Shown here: piece after piece, positions 17,063 through 26,743 of the stretch | How positions within the stretch are numbered: the stretch's first letter is position 1 | Layout: every line of letters starts with the position of its first letter | Translations under genes and position numbers: made by a program | The notes under the pieces: model-generated | The model's database searches: none | What the model saw: only the letters and a program-made list of their open reading frames with translations | Told to the model about the DNA's origin: nothing | Source: JBDIAG01 sp963835085 | GTDB taxonomy: Bacteria; Actinomycetota; Actinomycetes; Actinomycetales; CAWJMD01 | Length of the DNA stretch: 64,000 bases | Direction: 5' to 3' | Assembly (NCBI GenBank): GCA_963835085.1 | Contig: CAWIED010000001.1 | Coordinates: 2,418,001-2,482,000, forward strand

Positions 17063-18587
17063 TCACGCATCGAGGTTCTCCTTCCACCCCGTCGGGGCGA
17101 AGACCGTGTTCTTGATATCGGTGTAGAAATCGAATGACCAGATACCGCCCTCACGGCCGATTCCCGACTTGCCGTTGCCGCCGAAGGGCGCACCGCAGAT
17201 CTCGGACGAAGAAGCAGTTGACCCACACCGTGCCGGCGGACAGGCGTGCGCTCACTCGCTCGGCCCGCTCCTGATCACCGGTGACCAGGGTGGCCGCCAG
17301 GCCGAAGCGCGTGTCGTTGGCCATCGCGACCGCCTCGTCCTCGTCGACGAAGGTCTGGATGGTGAGCACCGGCCCGAACACTTCTTCGGTGAGAATCTCG
17401 CTGCCCGGCCGTGCGTCGAGCAGGATCGTCGGCAGGTAGTACAGGCCGCCGAGCTCGGTGTTGGGCCCGCCGCCCAGCACCGCGTGGGCGCCCTCGGCCA
17501 CGGCGCGTTGCACGAAGCCGTCCACCTTCTCGAAGTGCGCCCGGCTGATCAGGCACGACATGTCGCTCGCCGCATCGCGTGGGTCGCCCTGCACAACCTT
17601 GCCTGCGCGCTTGACGACCGCCTCGGTGAAGCGCTGCGCGATGGATTCCTCGACCAGGATCCGGAAGGCGCCCAGGCACACCTGCCCGGCGTTGTCGTAC
17701 TGCTCGACCGCGAGACTGACGGCCAGGTCGAGGTCGGCGTCGGCGAAGACCACCAGCGGCGACTTGCCGCCGAGCTCGAACGACAGCGGCACGATGTTGG
17801 GCGCGGCAGCAGCCGCGATGATCCCCGCCGTGGGCACCGAGCCGGTGAAGGCTAGGCGATTGATGCCCGGATGCGCGGTGAGCGGCGCCCCGGCCTGGGC
17901 ACCGGTGCCCTGCACGACGTTGAAGACCCCGGGCGGCAACCCTGCCTCGGCTGTGATGTCAGCCAGGAGGGAGGCCGTCAGGGGAGCCCACTCCGGCGGC
18001 TTGAGCACCACGGTGTTGCCGGCTGCCAATGCCGGCCCGATGCGCCACGTGGCCAGCATCAGCGGCGCGTTCCAGGGCGTGATGATCGCGACGACCCCGG
18101 CCGGGTCGTAGGTGATGCGCTCGCGGTGCCCGCGGATCTCGCGGTCGGGGTGGGCAAGCGAGCGCAACTGCTCGGCGAAGTGCCGGAAGTTCAGCGCGAC
18201 TCGTGGCATCACCCCGCGGCGGTGACTGCGCAACAGTGATCCGTTGTCGCGTGTCTCCACGACGGCAAGGTCTTCGACACGTTCCTCCACGCCCGCCGCC
18301 ACCCGCTCCAGCAAGTCGGCCCGTTCGTCGGGCGACAACGCGGCCCAGGCCGGAAAGGCAGCGCGGGCGGCGGCCACCGCCGCGTCCACCTCGGCGGCCG
18401 AACCTGCACTCATCCGGGCAATCTCGGTCTCGTCGATGGGTGAGACGTCGGAGAAGGACTGCGCCGAGGCGACCCGGCGGCCGTTGATCCAATGCCGGGT
18501 GTCGACGTCGACACCTTCGACGAGCGCGGTGTGGACGTTGGTGTGCAGGCCATCCGGCGCGGCTGGGTGTGATGCGGAAGCAGGCAT
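17063..18587 (-). CDS. Aldehyde dehydrogenase (HpaE/PuuC-like), one-base frameshift near the 3' end
   Basis: ALDH superfamily with PWNAPLMLATWRIGPAL, the Glu motif FELGGKSPLVVF and the catalytic-Cys motif NAGQVCLGAFR. The frame ends early (RDLRCALRR); without the extra base at about 17192 it reads APFGGNGKSGIGREGG and ends TGWKENLDA at 17063, the expected C-terminus. The gene is thus complete apart from one inserted base, either a real mutation or an error. HpaE oxidises 5-carboxymethyl-2-hydroxymuconate semialdehyde; PuuC-type relatives oxidise gamma-glutamyl-aminoaldehydes, and both roles suit the context. It leads the operon with hpaD, the FAH gene and the PuuD-like gene. Confidence 0.8.
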
Positions 18588-18609
18588 CGGATCCTCACGG
18601 CTAGGAGAT

Positions 18610-18625
18610 CGTTCGGGTCCAAACG
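18610..18625. promoter_or_regulatory. Palindromic operator, ALDH operon promoter
   Basis: CGTTCGGGTCCAAACG, 22 bp upstream of the aldehyde dehydrogenase start, differs from the 12948 site at one base. It links the ring-cleavage operon to the GS-like/P450 operon. Confidence 0.65.
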
Positions 18626-18702
18626 TATTGGCGCTTCGCCGATGCGGTCAACCCCGCTCACCCCTTGTAGACGGCGCCGGTGGACCCTACGATGCGTTCA
18701 AT

Positions 18703-18718
18703 CGTTTGGCCCCTAATG
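18703..18718. promoter_or_regulatory. Half-site of the shared operator, permease promoter
   Basis: CGTTTGGCCCCTAATG keeps the CGTTTGG half of the dyad, in the interval upstream of the APC permease. Weaker than the other sites. Confidence 0.35.
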
Positions 18719-18771
18719 GTCTATGAACGAGGCCGATGCGCAGCGGGCAGGCGAGCCGACAAAGGAGTTCC

Positions 18772-20295
18772 ATGGCCACAGCCGCACCCTCGCCCAACCA
18801 GCCCTCATCCTCGGCGGACTCGGCCGCCGCCGACATCGCCCAGCGGGATTCGCACCAACTGCGCCGCGGCCGGCTCGGGGTCTTGGGCATCACGTTCTTC
18901 GTGATCTCGGCCGCCGCACCGCTCACTGCCATGGCCGGCGGCGCCCCGGTTGCGATGTTGCTCGGTGACGGCGCCGGAGTGCCCTTCGCCTACGTGATCG
19001 TGGCGGCGCTGCTGCTCATCTTCGCGGTGGGCTATACGACGATGGCACGCCATCACACGTCCAGTGGGGCGTTCTACGCCTACGTGACCCGAGGGCTCGG
19101 GCAGTACGCCGGCGGAGCCGCAGCCTTCATCGCGCTGCTCGGGTACAACGCCATGCAGATCGGGTTGATCGGCCTGTTCGGTGCTGCGGCCAGCAGCTTC
19201 TTCAGCCCGTTCGGCATCGGATTACCCTGGTGGGCCTACGCCTTCGTGGCCATCGCACTCATCGGCGTCTGCGGCTATCGCCAGGTGGATCTGTCGATGC
19301 GGGTGCTCGGCGTGCTCGTGACCCTTGAGTTCCTCATCGTGGTGGCCCTCGATGTGGCCATCGTGGTCAAGGGAGGGCACGGCGGCGGAACCGGCCTGAC
19401 GTTCGCCTCGTTTACCCCCGCCGCGCTGCTCAGCGGGTCGTTGGCCATCGCCCTGCTGTTCAACTCGGCGTCGTTCATCGGGTTCGAGGCCACCACGATC
19501 TACAGCGAGGAGGCCAAGGACCCACGCCGTACCGTGCCCCGCGCCACGTACCTCGCCGTGTGCATCATCGGCGTCTTCTACACAGTGACCACGTGGCTCA
19601 TGGTCAATGGCCAGGGCGCCGACGGACTCGTCGCCCACATCGGCGGCCTGGGTGGCGATCACCCCGATCCCACGCTCTTCCTCTTCGAGCTCGGCGGCAC
19701 CTACCTCGGCAGCTTCCTCACCCAGGTCATGTCGGCGCTGTTCGTCTCGAGCGTATTCGCCGCGCTGCTGGCCTTTCACAACGCCGTGGCGCGTTACCTG
19801 TTCTCGCTCGGACGAGAGGGGCTGCTCCCCGCCCGCGTAGGGCATACCCACTCTGTGCACCTGAGCCCGCACATCGGCTCACTCAGTCAGACGGTGCTGG
19901 CGACCGTCGTGGTCGCCCTCTTCGTCCTCACCCACTCCGACCCGGTGCTGGCGCTGTTTACCTGGCTGACCCAGCTGGGCACGTTGGCTGTGCTGGTGCT
20001 GATGGCATTGGCCTCGTTGGCCGTGGTGGTGTTCTTCGCCCGCAACCGGGGTCTCGAGTCGAACCTGTTCACCTCGCTGGTGGCACCCATCGTCGGCACC
20101 ATCACGATGGCGCTGGTCAGTGGCTATGCCGCCTCGCAGTTCGGCCTGCTGATCTCAAACCCCGGCAGCCCCCTGGCGTGGGGACTGCCGTCGCTCATCA
20201 TCGTGGCCGCCTTGGCAGGCGTGATCGCAGCCGCCGTGCTGCACGGCCGCTCCCCCGCTCTCTTCGCCAACATGGGCCGCAACCGCTCCGAGTAG
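18772..20295 (+). CDS. APC family amino acid/amine permease
   Basis: About 507 residues with 12 or more hydrophobic helices. It begins with a Ser/Ala-rich cytoplasmic stretch and LGVLGITFFVISAAAPLTAMAGG, the typical APC helix-1 unwinding region. FIGFEATTIYSEEAKDPRRTVPRATY is the conserved helix-6/loop signature. ATG at 18772 is preferred over 18736 because AAAGGAG lies 5 nt upstream. It diverges from the aldehyde dehydrogenase operon and probably imports the amine or amino-acid substrate of the regulon. Confidence 0.85.
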   Translation: MATAAPSPNQPSSSADSAAADIAQRDSHQLRRGRLGVLGITFFVISAAAPLTAMAGGAPVAMLLGDGAGVPFAYVIVAALLLIFAVGYTTMARHHTSSGAFYAYVTRGLGQYAGGAAAFIALLGYNAMQIGLIGLFGAAASSFFSPFGIGLPWWAYAFVAIALIGVCGYRQVDLSMRVLGVLVTLEFLIVVALDVAIVVKGGHGGGTGLTFASFTPAALLSGSLAIALLFNSASFIGFEATTIYSEEAKDPRRTVPRATYLAVCIIGVFYTVTTWLMVNGQGADGLVAHIGGLGGDHPDPTLFLFELGGTYLGSFLTQVMSALFVSSVFAALLAFHNAVARYLFSLGREGLLPARVGHTHSVHLSPHIGSLSQTVLATVVVALFVLTHSDPVLALFTWLTQLGTLAVLVLMALASLAVVVFFARNRGLESNLFTSLVAPIVGTITMALVSGYAASQFGLLISNPGSPLAWGLPSLIIVAALAGVIAAAVLHGRSPALFANMGRNRSE

Positions 20296-20313
20296 TTCGG
20301 GTCAGACCCGGGC

Positions 20314-20407
20314 GATGTCCGGAATCCGGCACCAGTGCTCGCCGATGAAGCTCGGCTGAGCACAAAACCCCAGCCCCTGCACCGGATCGAGCCGGATTCC
20401 GGACATC
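20314..20407. repeat. Nested inverted repeat between permease and lpqB
   Basis: The 16-bp arms 20314-20329 and 20392-20407 are perfect complements (GATGTCCGGAATCCGG on the left). Inside, GTGCTC-GCCGA pairs with TCGGCTGAGCAC (20335-20363) with one bulge. The two genes converge here, so it may be a bidirectional terminator, though the large spacing and nesting are unusual. The remaining 140 bp to 20547 shows nothing else. Confidence 0.6.
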
Positions 20408-20547
20408 CAAGCGCCAGGAGCAGCGATCCGACCGCCAGGGGTTGCGCGGGGGCTGGCGGAGTGCCCGGCAAGGCGGAGTTGCGAGGGCGTGGCGGAGCCA
20501 CGTTGAGCGACGACAACGCCGCCGGGTGCCCGCCAGCGCCCGCGCAC

Positions 20548-22296
20548 TCAGCCGCTGTAGGCGGCCCAGCGAGTGCCGGAAGCAGCGGAGAGGGCGGTCC
20601 AGCGGGCGCCGGCCTGGGTCATGAGCTCGTTGCTCCCGGTGCCTACGAGCACGGAGCCGACGCCGTCCGCACCGGTCACCCGGCGGGCATCGGGTAGCGC
20701 CGGGAGGGCGGGGCGGGCCGGGCCACCGATCTCTACCTGCATCACCTGCTGAATCTGCGAGCCCGCCGGCTTGCCGAGCACGATGAGCTCGGTCCCCGAG
20801 ACCCAGGTGGCGTCACGCACCGCGCCGATCCCCACTCCCACCGGCGTGAAGTCGGCAGGGCGGACAGCGGTAGGCGTGCCGTCGTCAGAGCGCGCGATGG
20901 AAGCCAGTTCGAGGTGCGGCACGCCACTGCCGTCCGTCGAGGCGATGATCGCCCGGGCCCCGTCGCGCGCCACCCGCACGACGCTGATCGTGCGTCCCGC
21001 CAGCCATGGCGCCGCCACCGACGTGACCTTGCCCTGCGGCGACACCGCGCTGATCGCCCCATTGCACTGGGCTGAGGTCGACCAGACCCAGCCATGCCAG
21101 TCGTAGGAGGGTGGGGTGAGGTCCGGCGCGCTGAGCACAGGGTCGCTGAGCGCCGGGTCGCCGCCCTGCTTGCCCGAGTCGAGCAGCCGCAACTGGGAGT
21201 CGTCGCCGCTGAGAATCGCGAACCGCTCACCGGAGTAATCCATTGCCAGCGTCGTCGGCTGCACCGACGACAGGGACGGCATGCCCGGCTCAGGCTCCAG
21301 CCGGGCGCCACTGAATTTCGAGATCGTGCCGCCGCGGAGCAATGCCGGATCGGGAGCGAGGGTGGGCTCGGCATGCACGCTGACATCGGGGATGTCGAGG
21401 GGTGAGCCACCCACGTCGAGAGTGACGCCGTCGAGGGCCACGAGGGGCTGCAGGGTGTTGAGCATCTGGTCGCGCATGAGGCCCCGTGTTTGCGGCGACG
21501 CCTTGCTGGCCTCCGGTGACAGCTCTACCGTCGCCACCCCCGCTTTGACGGTGACGCTGGAGGACTGGGCCAGTCCGGTGCCCCTCGGAAACGCTGTATA
21601 CACAGCTGGTTTCAGCCAGTCGGGGGGCCCGGCCAGGAGCAGTGCGGCCAGCCGGGTGGGCGTGGACGGATCGTCAGGCACCCACCGCGGGTCGGGGACG
21701 AGGAAGCTGCGCGTGGGGTCGAGGAAGAACAGGGAGTAGGAGCTGAACACGAAGTCGAGATCGCTCGACGACACCAAGGTCAGATTGGGTGCCTTACCGA
21801 TCCGCCACTGACCGCCGCTCTGCACCAGGGGCAGGTCGATGCTCTGCTGTTGTCTTGAGGCAAGCTGGCTGAGATGTCCGGCCGCATCGATCTGGGCGAC
21901 AACCGACACAGTCACAGTGGCCTCGGGAGCCGAGCTCGCCGTAGGCCTGGTGGGGGGCGCCGGTTCGTTGTCCACTGCTGTTCCAGCGATGCTGGTGGAG
22001 CCGTCGTAGATCAGCGTCTGCTGGCTCGGCCGCCACGCGTCGGCTGCCTGTGGCGTCAGGTACGACCGGGCCACCGCGTAGTCCGACTCGGCCGACAGCG
22101 CCGCCTGCAGATACCCCGAGACGATGTCGCGCGGGCTGGCCCCCTTGGCCGGCCCCGGCACGATTGCGTGGAGCTCCAGGCCGGGGCCGGCCTGAGCGCC
22201 GGAGACCACCGGCCCGTTCGTGGCGATTCGCGCGCAACCCGCCAGCAGCACGAATGCCAACCCGACGACGAGCCATGGAATGCGTGCCCTGATCAC
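20548..22296 (-). CDS. lpqB: LpqB family lipoprotein (MtrAB accessory)
   Basis: About 582 residues. GTG at 22296 overlaps the mtrB stop (GTGA). The start gives a signal peptide with lipobox LLAGC, making Cys21 the lipidated residue. A GerMN-like region (AVYTAFPRGTGLAQSSSVTVKAGVATVEL) lies mid-protein and a beta-propeller-like C-terminal half follows. In actinobacteria LpqB acts outside the membrane to modulate the MtrB sensor. Order mtrA-mtrB-lpqB is the conserved one. Confidence 0.92.
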   Translation of the reverse strand: MIRARIPWLVVGLAFVLLAGCARIATNGPVVSGAQAGPGLELHAIVPGPAKGASPRDIVSGYLQAALSAESDYAVARSYLTPQAADAWRPSQQTLIYDGSTSIAGTAVDNEPAPPTRPTASSAPEATVTVSVVAQIDAAGHLSQLASRQQQSIDLPLVQSGGQWRIGKAPNLTLVSSSDLDFVFSSYSLFFLDPTRSFLVPDPRWVPDDPSTPTRLAALLLAGPPDWLKPAVYTAFPRGTGLAQSSSVTVKAGVATVELSPEASKASPQTRGLMRDQMLNTLQPLVALDGVTLDVGGSPLDIPDVSVHAEPTLAPDPALLRGGTISKFSGARLEPEPGMPSLSSVQPTTLAMDYSGERFAILSGDDSQLRLLDSGKQGGDPALSDPVLSAPDLTPPSYDWHGWVWSTSAQCNGAISAVSPQGKVTSVAAPWLAGRTISVVRVARDGARAIIASTDGSGVPHLELASIARSDDGTPTAVRPADFTPVGVGIGAVRDATWVSGTELIVLGKPAGSQIQQVMQVEIGGPARPALPALPDARRVTGADGVGSVLVGTGSNELMTQAGARWTALSAASGTRWAAYSG

Positions 22297-24473
22297 GGTG
22301 TGCCTTCTGGGCCACGTTTGGACGTGCTCGGCTCCACGAGCTTGTCGATCGCGAGTTGGGAGAGCAGCCATTCCTCCTCAGGATCGACCGAGGCCGAAGA
22401 CTCCTCCGGCTCGTCGTCGTGACCTGGCGCAGCCAGGGGCAATGGCGAACGGCCGGGCACGGCACCGGCGGTGCGCGGCAGCACAAGGAGGAACCGTGAC
22501 CCGATGCCCGGCAGACCCCAGGCGCGCAGCGACCCGCCGTGCAGATAGGCGTCCTCCAGGGAGATCGCCAGGCCCAGCCCGGTACCGCCGGTCGTGCGGG
22601 CGCGGGCCGGGTCGGCTCGCCAGAACCGGTCGAAGACTCGCTCGGCATCGCCGGGACGTAGTCCGATGCCGTGATCCACGACGAGAATGCAGGCGGTGCG
22701 TTCGTCGGTGGCCACCCAGACCTCCACGGGCTTGGCCTCGCAGTGCTCGATGGCGTTGACCACCAGGTTGCGCACGATCCGCTCCACCCGGCGGGAGTCG
22801 ACTTCGGCGAGCGCCGGCGACTGCAGCAGGTGCACGTCGACCACGGTGTGCTTTGCCTCGGCCAGGGGAGCCGCCAGCTCGACGACGCGTCGCACGATGC
22901 CACCCAGTTCGACCTCGCTGGCCTCCAGCGCTGCGGCACCGGCGTCGAACCGACTGATCTCCAGCAGATCTGCCAGCAGCGCCTCGAACCGGTCGAGTTG
23001 GGTGCTGAGCAGTTCGCTGGAACGCGCGACCGGGGGCGGAAAGCCGTCGCTGCTCGCTGAGATCACCTCGGCGGCCATCCGGATCGTGGTCAGCGGAGTC
23101 CGCAGCTCGTGGCTCACGTCGGACACGAAACGGCGCTGCAGCCGTGACAGTTCGGCCATGTCTTCGATCTTGTCCTGCAGCGTGTCGGCCATGTCGTTGA
23201 ATGAGCGCGCCAACCTGGCGATCTCGTCGTGTCCGTGTGGGCTCATCCGCTCATCGAGGCTGCCGTGGGAGAGACGCTCCGCCACCTGGGCCGCCTCCTT
23301 GAGCGGGCTGACGACCTGCCGCGACACGAGCCACGCGATGACCCCGAGCATGAGCACCAGCGACAACATGCCCGCCGCGAGCACTCTTTGGATGGAGTCG
23401 AGTGTGTCCTGCTCGGGCTGCAGGCTCATGACGAAGTAGAGCTCATAACCTCCGTTGGAACCGGGCAGTGACACTTGTTGGCCTACCACCAAGGCTGCGG
23501 CGGTACTGCCGTTGGCCTGACGCAGCGAGATCAGGCGCTGCTGTTGGGTGGTGGTGGAGACGACCTTGTCACGCAGATTCTGCGGCACGATGTTGGCGTT
23601 GATCGTGCCGTAGGCGGTGATGCCGTCGGCTGCCGCCTGATCGCCCTGTAGCAGCAACAGCACGCCGACCGCCGATTCGCCGCCGGTGTCCTTGAGGCGG
23701 TAAAGGCTGTCGCGCACATAGGTTTTGAGCGGAGTTCCGTTGGCACCGGAGTAGGTGTTCATCTCGGCGATGAACTGGTTGGTGGCGGTCTGCGCCTCCT
23801 TGAACGCCTGCTCCTGCCGGGCCTGCACCAATCGCGCGGAGACCTGCTCTGCCAGCGCCATGCCCACCAGCGACGTGGCCGCCAGGCCCAGCACGAGCGT
23901 GGACGAGACCACCCGCACCTGCAGAGACTTGCGCCACACCACCACGGCCTGCACCACCTGCCGCAGCAGCCACACGACCACGCTGCGCAACCGGGGACCG
24001 CCGATGGCCGAGGCGGTCGACGCGATGCGCCGCAGGAGGGCCCACCACCTGCTCGACTGACCCGCCGGAACGGCGGTTCGCTGGGCCCGGGTGCGGCGCC
24101 GACGATGAGGCGTGGAGTCTTCGCGCGGTTCCGAACTGGCTTCAGCCTCTGATCGGAGCTCGGCCTTCGGGTCGGGCTGAGGCTGCGCCTCGGCGTCGAT
24201 CGCACGGCCGCTCGACCGTTCGACCAGCGTCGAATCCTGGCTGGGCGGGCCTTCAATCGGCAGGCCTTCGATCGGCAGACCCTCGATCGGGACGGTGTCG
24301 AGGGTTGGTGTCTCGACGGTCGAGTTATCGAGCAGCGCGTTCTCGACGGGTGTGACTTCGACCGAGGCGTTCTCGACGGGTGGGTTCTCAGCGGACGAGG
24401 CAGCCGACGTCACGCCGGCTCTAGACCACCGACCGGGGCGACCCGGCACTGGCGCGGCGGGCCGTCCGGGCAC
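22293..24473 (-). CDS. mtrB: Two-component sensor histidine kinase MtrB
   Basis: 726 residues. Membrane segments near 185-210 and 360-385 flank an extracellular sensor; HAMP follows (VVSPLKEAAQVAERL). The H-box FVSDVSHELRTPLT has its His near residue 454, and the ATPase has NLVVNAIEH, DHGIGL and GGTGLGLAI. It partners MtrA in control of envelope and division genes. The first ~180 residues form a long acidic, repetitive extension with VEN and PIEGL repeats, longer than usual for MtrB, then an Arg-rich stretch. GTG at 24473 lies one base after the mtrA stop. Confidence 0.93.
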   Translation of the reverse strand: MPGRPAAPVPGRPGRWSRAGVTSAASSAENPPVENASVEVTPVENALLDNSTVETPTLDTVPIEGLPIEGLPIEGPPSQDSTLVERSSGRAIDAEAQPQPDPKAELRSEAEASSEPREDSTPHRRRRTRAQRTAVPAGQSSRWWALLRRIASTASAIGGPRLRSVVVWLLRQVVQAVVVWRKSLQVRVVSSTLVLGLAATSLVGMALAEQVSARLVQARQEQAFKEAQTATNQFIAEMNTYSGANGTPLKTYVRDSLYRLKDTGGESAVGVLLLLQGDQAAADGITAYGTINANIVPQNLRDKVVSTTTQQQRLISLRQANGSTAAALVVGQQVSLPGSNGGYELYFVMSLQPEQDTLDSIQRVLAAGMLSLVLMLGVIAWLVSRQVVSPLKEAAQVAERLSHGSLDERMSPHGHDEIARLARSFNDMADTLQDKIEDMAELSRLQRRFVSDVSHELRTPLTTIRMAAEVISASSDGFPPPVARSSELLSTQLDRFEALLADLLEISRFDAGAAALEASEVELGGIVRRVVELAAPLAEAKHTVVDVHLLQSPALAEVDSRRVERIVRNLVVNAIEHCEAKPVEVWVATDERTACILVVDHGIGLRPGDAERVFDRFWRADPARARTTGGTGLGLAISLEDAYLHGGSLRAWGLPGIGSRFLLVLPRTAGAVPGRSPLPLAAPGHDDEPEESSASVDPEEEWLLSQLAIDKLVEPSTSKRGPEGTP

Positions 24474-24474
24474 G

Positions 24475-25152
24475 TCAGGCCGTACCGGCCTTGTACCCCA
24501 CGCCGCGCACAGTGACGACGACCTCGGGGTGTTCGGGGTCGTGCTCCACCTTCGAACGCAACCGCTGCACGTGAACGTTCACAAGACGAGTATCCGCCGC
24601 GTGGCGGTATCCCCACACCTGCTCGAGCAACACCTCGCGGGTGAACACCTGCCAGGGTTTGCGGGCAAGCGCCACGAGCAGGTCGAACTCGAGCGGGGTG
24701 AGCGAGATGCCCTCGCCGCCACGGCGCACGGAATGGCCCGCGACGTCGATGGTGAGATCACCGATGGTGAGGTTCTCCAGCACCGGTCGGTCGGTGCGAC
24801 GCATTCGGGCCCGAACTCTGGCCACCAGCTCCTTGGGCTTGAAGGGCTTGGCGATGTAGTCATCGGCACCTGATTCGAGCCCATGCACGATGTCGACGGT
24901 GTCTGACTTGGCCGTCAACATCACGATGGGCACGCCCGACTCGGCCCGGATCGCGCGACATACCTCGATGCCGTCCTTGCCCGGGAGCATGAGGTCGAGC
25001 AGCACGATGTCGGGCCGGGCAGCATGAAACGCCGACATCGCCTCGTCACCGTTGTCGCAGAAGTAGGGCTCGAACCCTTCTCCCTTGAGCACGATGCCGA
25101 GCATCTCAGCCAACGCCGTGTCGTCGTCCACGATCAGAATGCGACCCCGCAC
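24475..25152 (-). CDS. mtrA: Two-component response regulator MtrA
   Basis: 225 residues, OmpR/PhoB type. The receiver has DDD at 9-11, phospho-acceptor Asp53 in DIVLLDLMLPGKDG, the Thr of VMLTAKSD and the Lys of YIAKPFKPKEL. The winged helix ends DTRLVNVHVQRLRSKVEHDP and VRGVGYKAG. GTG at 25152 after AGGGAG matches the usual family start; GTG at 25167 is an alternative. The gene opens the mtrA-mtrB-lpqB operon. Confidence 0.95.
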   Translation of the reverse strand: MRGRILIVDDDTALAEMLGIVLKGEGFEPYFCDNGDEAMSAFHAARPDIVLLDLMLPGKDGIEVCRAIRAESGVPIVMLTAKSDTVDIVHGLESGADDYIAKPFKPKELVARVRARMRRTDRPVLENLTIGDLTIDVAGHSVRRGGEGISLTPLEFDLLVALARKPWQVFTREVLLEQVWGYRHAADTRLVNVHVQRLRSKVEHDPEHPEVVVTVRGVGYKAGTA

Positions 25153-25356
25153 CTGTTTCTCCCTCACATTGCCGTGACGACATCGTGACACTTGTTGGCC
25201 CGTCAGGGGGGTTGACCCGCCGGATTGAGTCATCTATGCGCCTGACCGAAATGCTACGTGGGAGCATGGCTAGGGTGGCGAGTTCGCAACGGCGAGCGAT
25301 TCCGATGCGCCACAGAGGTGCTCTTCGTTCCACCGAAGCCGACGCTGGGGGTAACC

Positions 25357-26730
25357 GTGACAGACCGTATGCCCGACTTCGTCGCACCCGACTCGAATCC
25401 GTCCGAGCCAAGCAAGTCCACGGATTGGGGCAAGGCGCCAGAACAAGGTCAGACCCCCGGATCAGGTCCAGCACCGGGGCCGGGTCAAACATCGGGGCCT
25501 AATGGTTGGGGCCCGGCCACTGCCCCTGCGAGCTATGGCCAGCGCCAAGGCCCGCCGGCTCAGCGGCCACAACCGCCGGGTGGCTATCCGCCCCAGGCCT
25601 ACCCACCCCAGGGCTACCCCACTCAGAATTACCCCGGGCAGAATTACCCTGGGCAGGGCTACCCGGGACAGGGCTACCCCTCGTCCGCTCACCTCCCCGG
25701 CCCCTCGGCCCCGAGCCCGAGTGGCTACCCACAACCCGGCGGCTACGGCTACGCCTTGCAGCTGGGCAACAAACCGGGGGTCATCCCGTTGCGGCCCTTG
25801 AGCCTTGGCGAGCTGTTCGACGGAGCCTTTCAGACCATGCGCCGCCAGCCCGGCCCGGTGCTCGGCTCGGCGGCCATCGTGGCCACCGTCATGGCCCTGG
25901 CCCAAGCGGCGATGACCGCCGTGGTCACGTCGAGGCTCTTCGACCTCTTCGACAGCAGTCTGGCCGCCGGCGACTCGACGGCGGATACCCCGACGGTCGT
26001 CCAAAGCACGTCGGCGCTCGTGGTCTCCGGTCTGGCGGGGTTGGTGTTCTGGTTCGTAGTGGTCGTGGCCCAGGCTCTGCTGGGTGGGGTGCTCGTGCTT
26101 CCCACGGGCAAGGCGTCCACCGGCCATGCCACCACGTTCGGCGCGGTCTGGCGCGAGGCTCTCGGCAGGTTCTGGCAACTGCTGGGGTGGTCGATGCTGC
26201 TGCTGGCGAGCCAGTTCGTGGCGATGCTCGTCCTGGTGGGGCCGGTGATCGCCCTCGGCGCCCTGGTGCACCCGGGGTTCCTCGCCCTGCTGTTCGTGAC
26301 GCTGCCCGCTTACGTGGCTTTCGCGATCTGGATCTTCGGTCGGCTCAGCTTCGTGCCGGCCATCATCATGCTGGAGAAGGCTCCGGTGTTCCGGGCGGTC
26401 GGCCGTAGCCGCACCTTGACCACCGGGACGTTCTGGCGGGTGTTCGGCATCCTGCTTCTCGGGTCTGTGATCGCCGGAGTCTGCTCGGCCGTCCTCACCG
26501 TGCCTGTCAGCCTGATCAGCAGCGTGATCGGTGCCACGAACCCGGATGACGTGCGCTCGATGATGGGCGCCACGCCGCTGCAGCTGGTGATCAAGGCCGT
26601 GGGCCAGATCCTGGCGTGGACGATCAGCCTGCCGTTCTTCAGTGTGCTCACCACCCTGCTCTACATCGACGTCCGGATGCGGCGGGAAGGGTTGGACGTC
26701 CAACTCGCCCGGGCCGCGGCACAGGGGTGA
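25357..26730 (+). CDS. Glycerophosphoryl diester phosphodiesterase membrane-domain protein
   Basis: About 457 residues. The N-terminal ~130 are Pro/Gly/Gln/Tyr-rich with repeats YPGQN YPGQG YPGQG and are probably disordered. LRPLSLGELFDGAFQTMRRQ then leads into six or so membrane helices, the pattern of the actinobacterial GPDPase_memb family. No phosphodiesterase catalytic residues are visible, so the name reflects homology only. GTG at 25357 (TDRMPDF) is chosen; ATG at 25369 is possible. It is divergent from mtrA and 13 bp before the DUF4129 gene, leading the MoxR/DUF58 cluster. Confidence 0.8.
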   Translation: MTDRMPDFVAPDSNPSEPSKSTDWGKAPEQGQTPGSGPAPGPGQTSGPNGWGPATAPASYGQRQGPPAQRPQPPGGYPPQAYPPQGYPTQNYPGQNYPGQGYPGQGYPSSAHLPGPSAPSPSGYPQPGGYGYALQLGNKPGVIPLRPLSLGELFDGAFQTMRRQPGPVLGSAAIVATVMALAQAAMTAVVTSRLFDLFDSSLAAGDSTADTPTVVQSTSALVVSGLAGLVFWFVVVVAQALLGGVLVLPTGKASTGHATTFGAVWREALGRFWQLLGWSMLLLASQFVAMLVLVGPVIALGALVHPGFLALLFVTLPAYVAFAIWIFGRLSFVPAIIMLEKAPVFRAVGRSRTLTTGTFWRVFGILLLGSVIAGVCSAVLTVPVSLISSVIGATNPDDVRSMMGATPLQLVIKAVGQILAWTISLPFFSVLTTLLYIDVRMRREGLDVQLARAAAQG

Positions 26731-26743
26731 CGGTCCGATCTCG

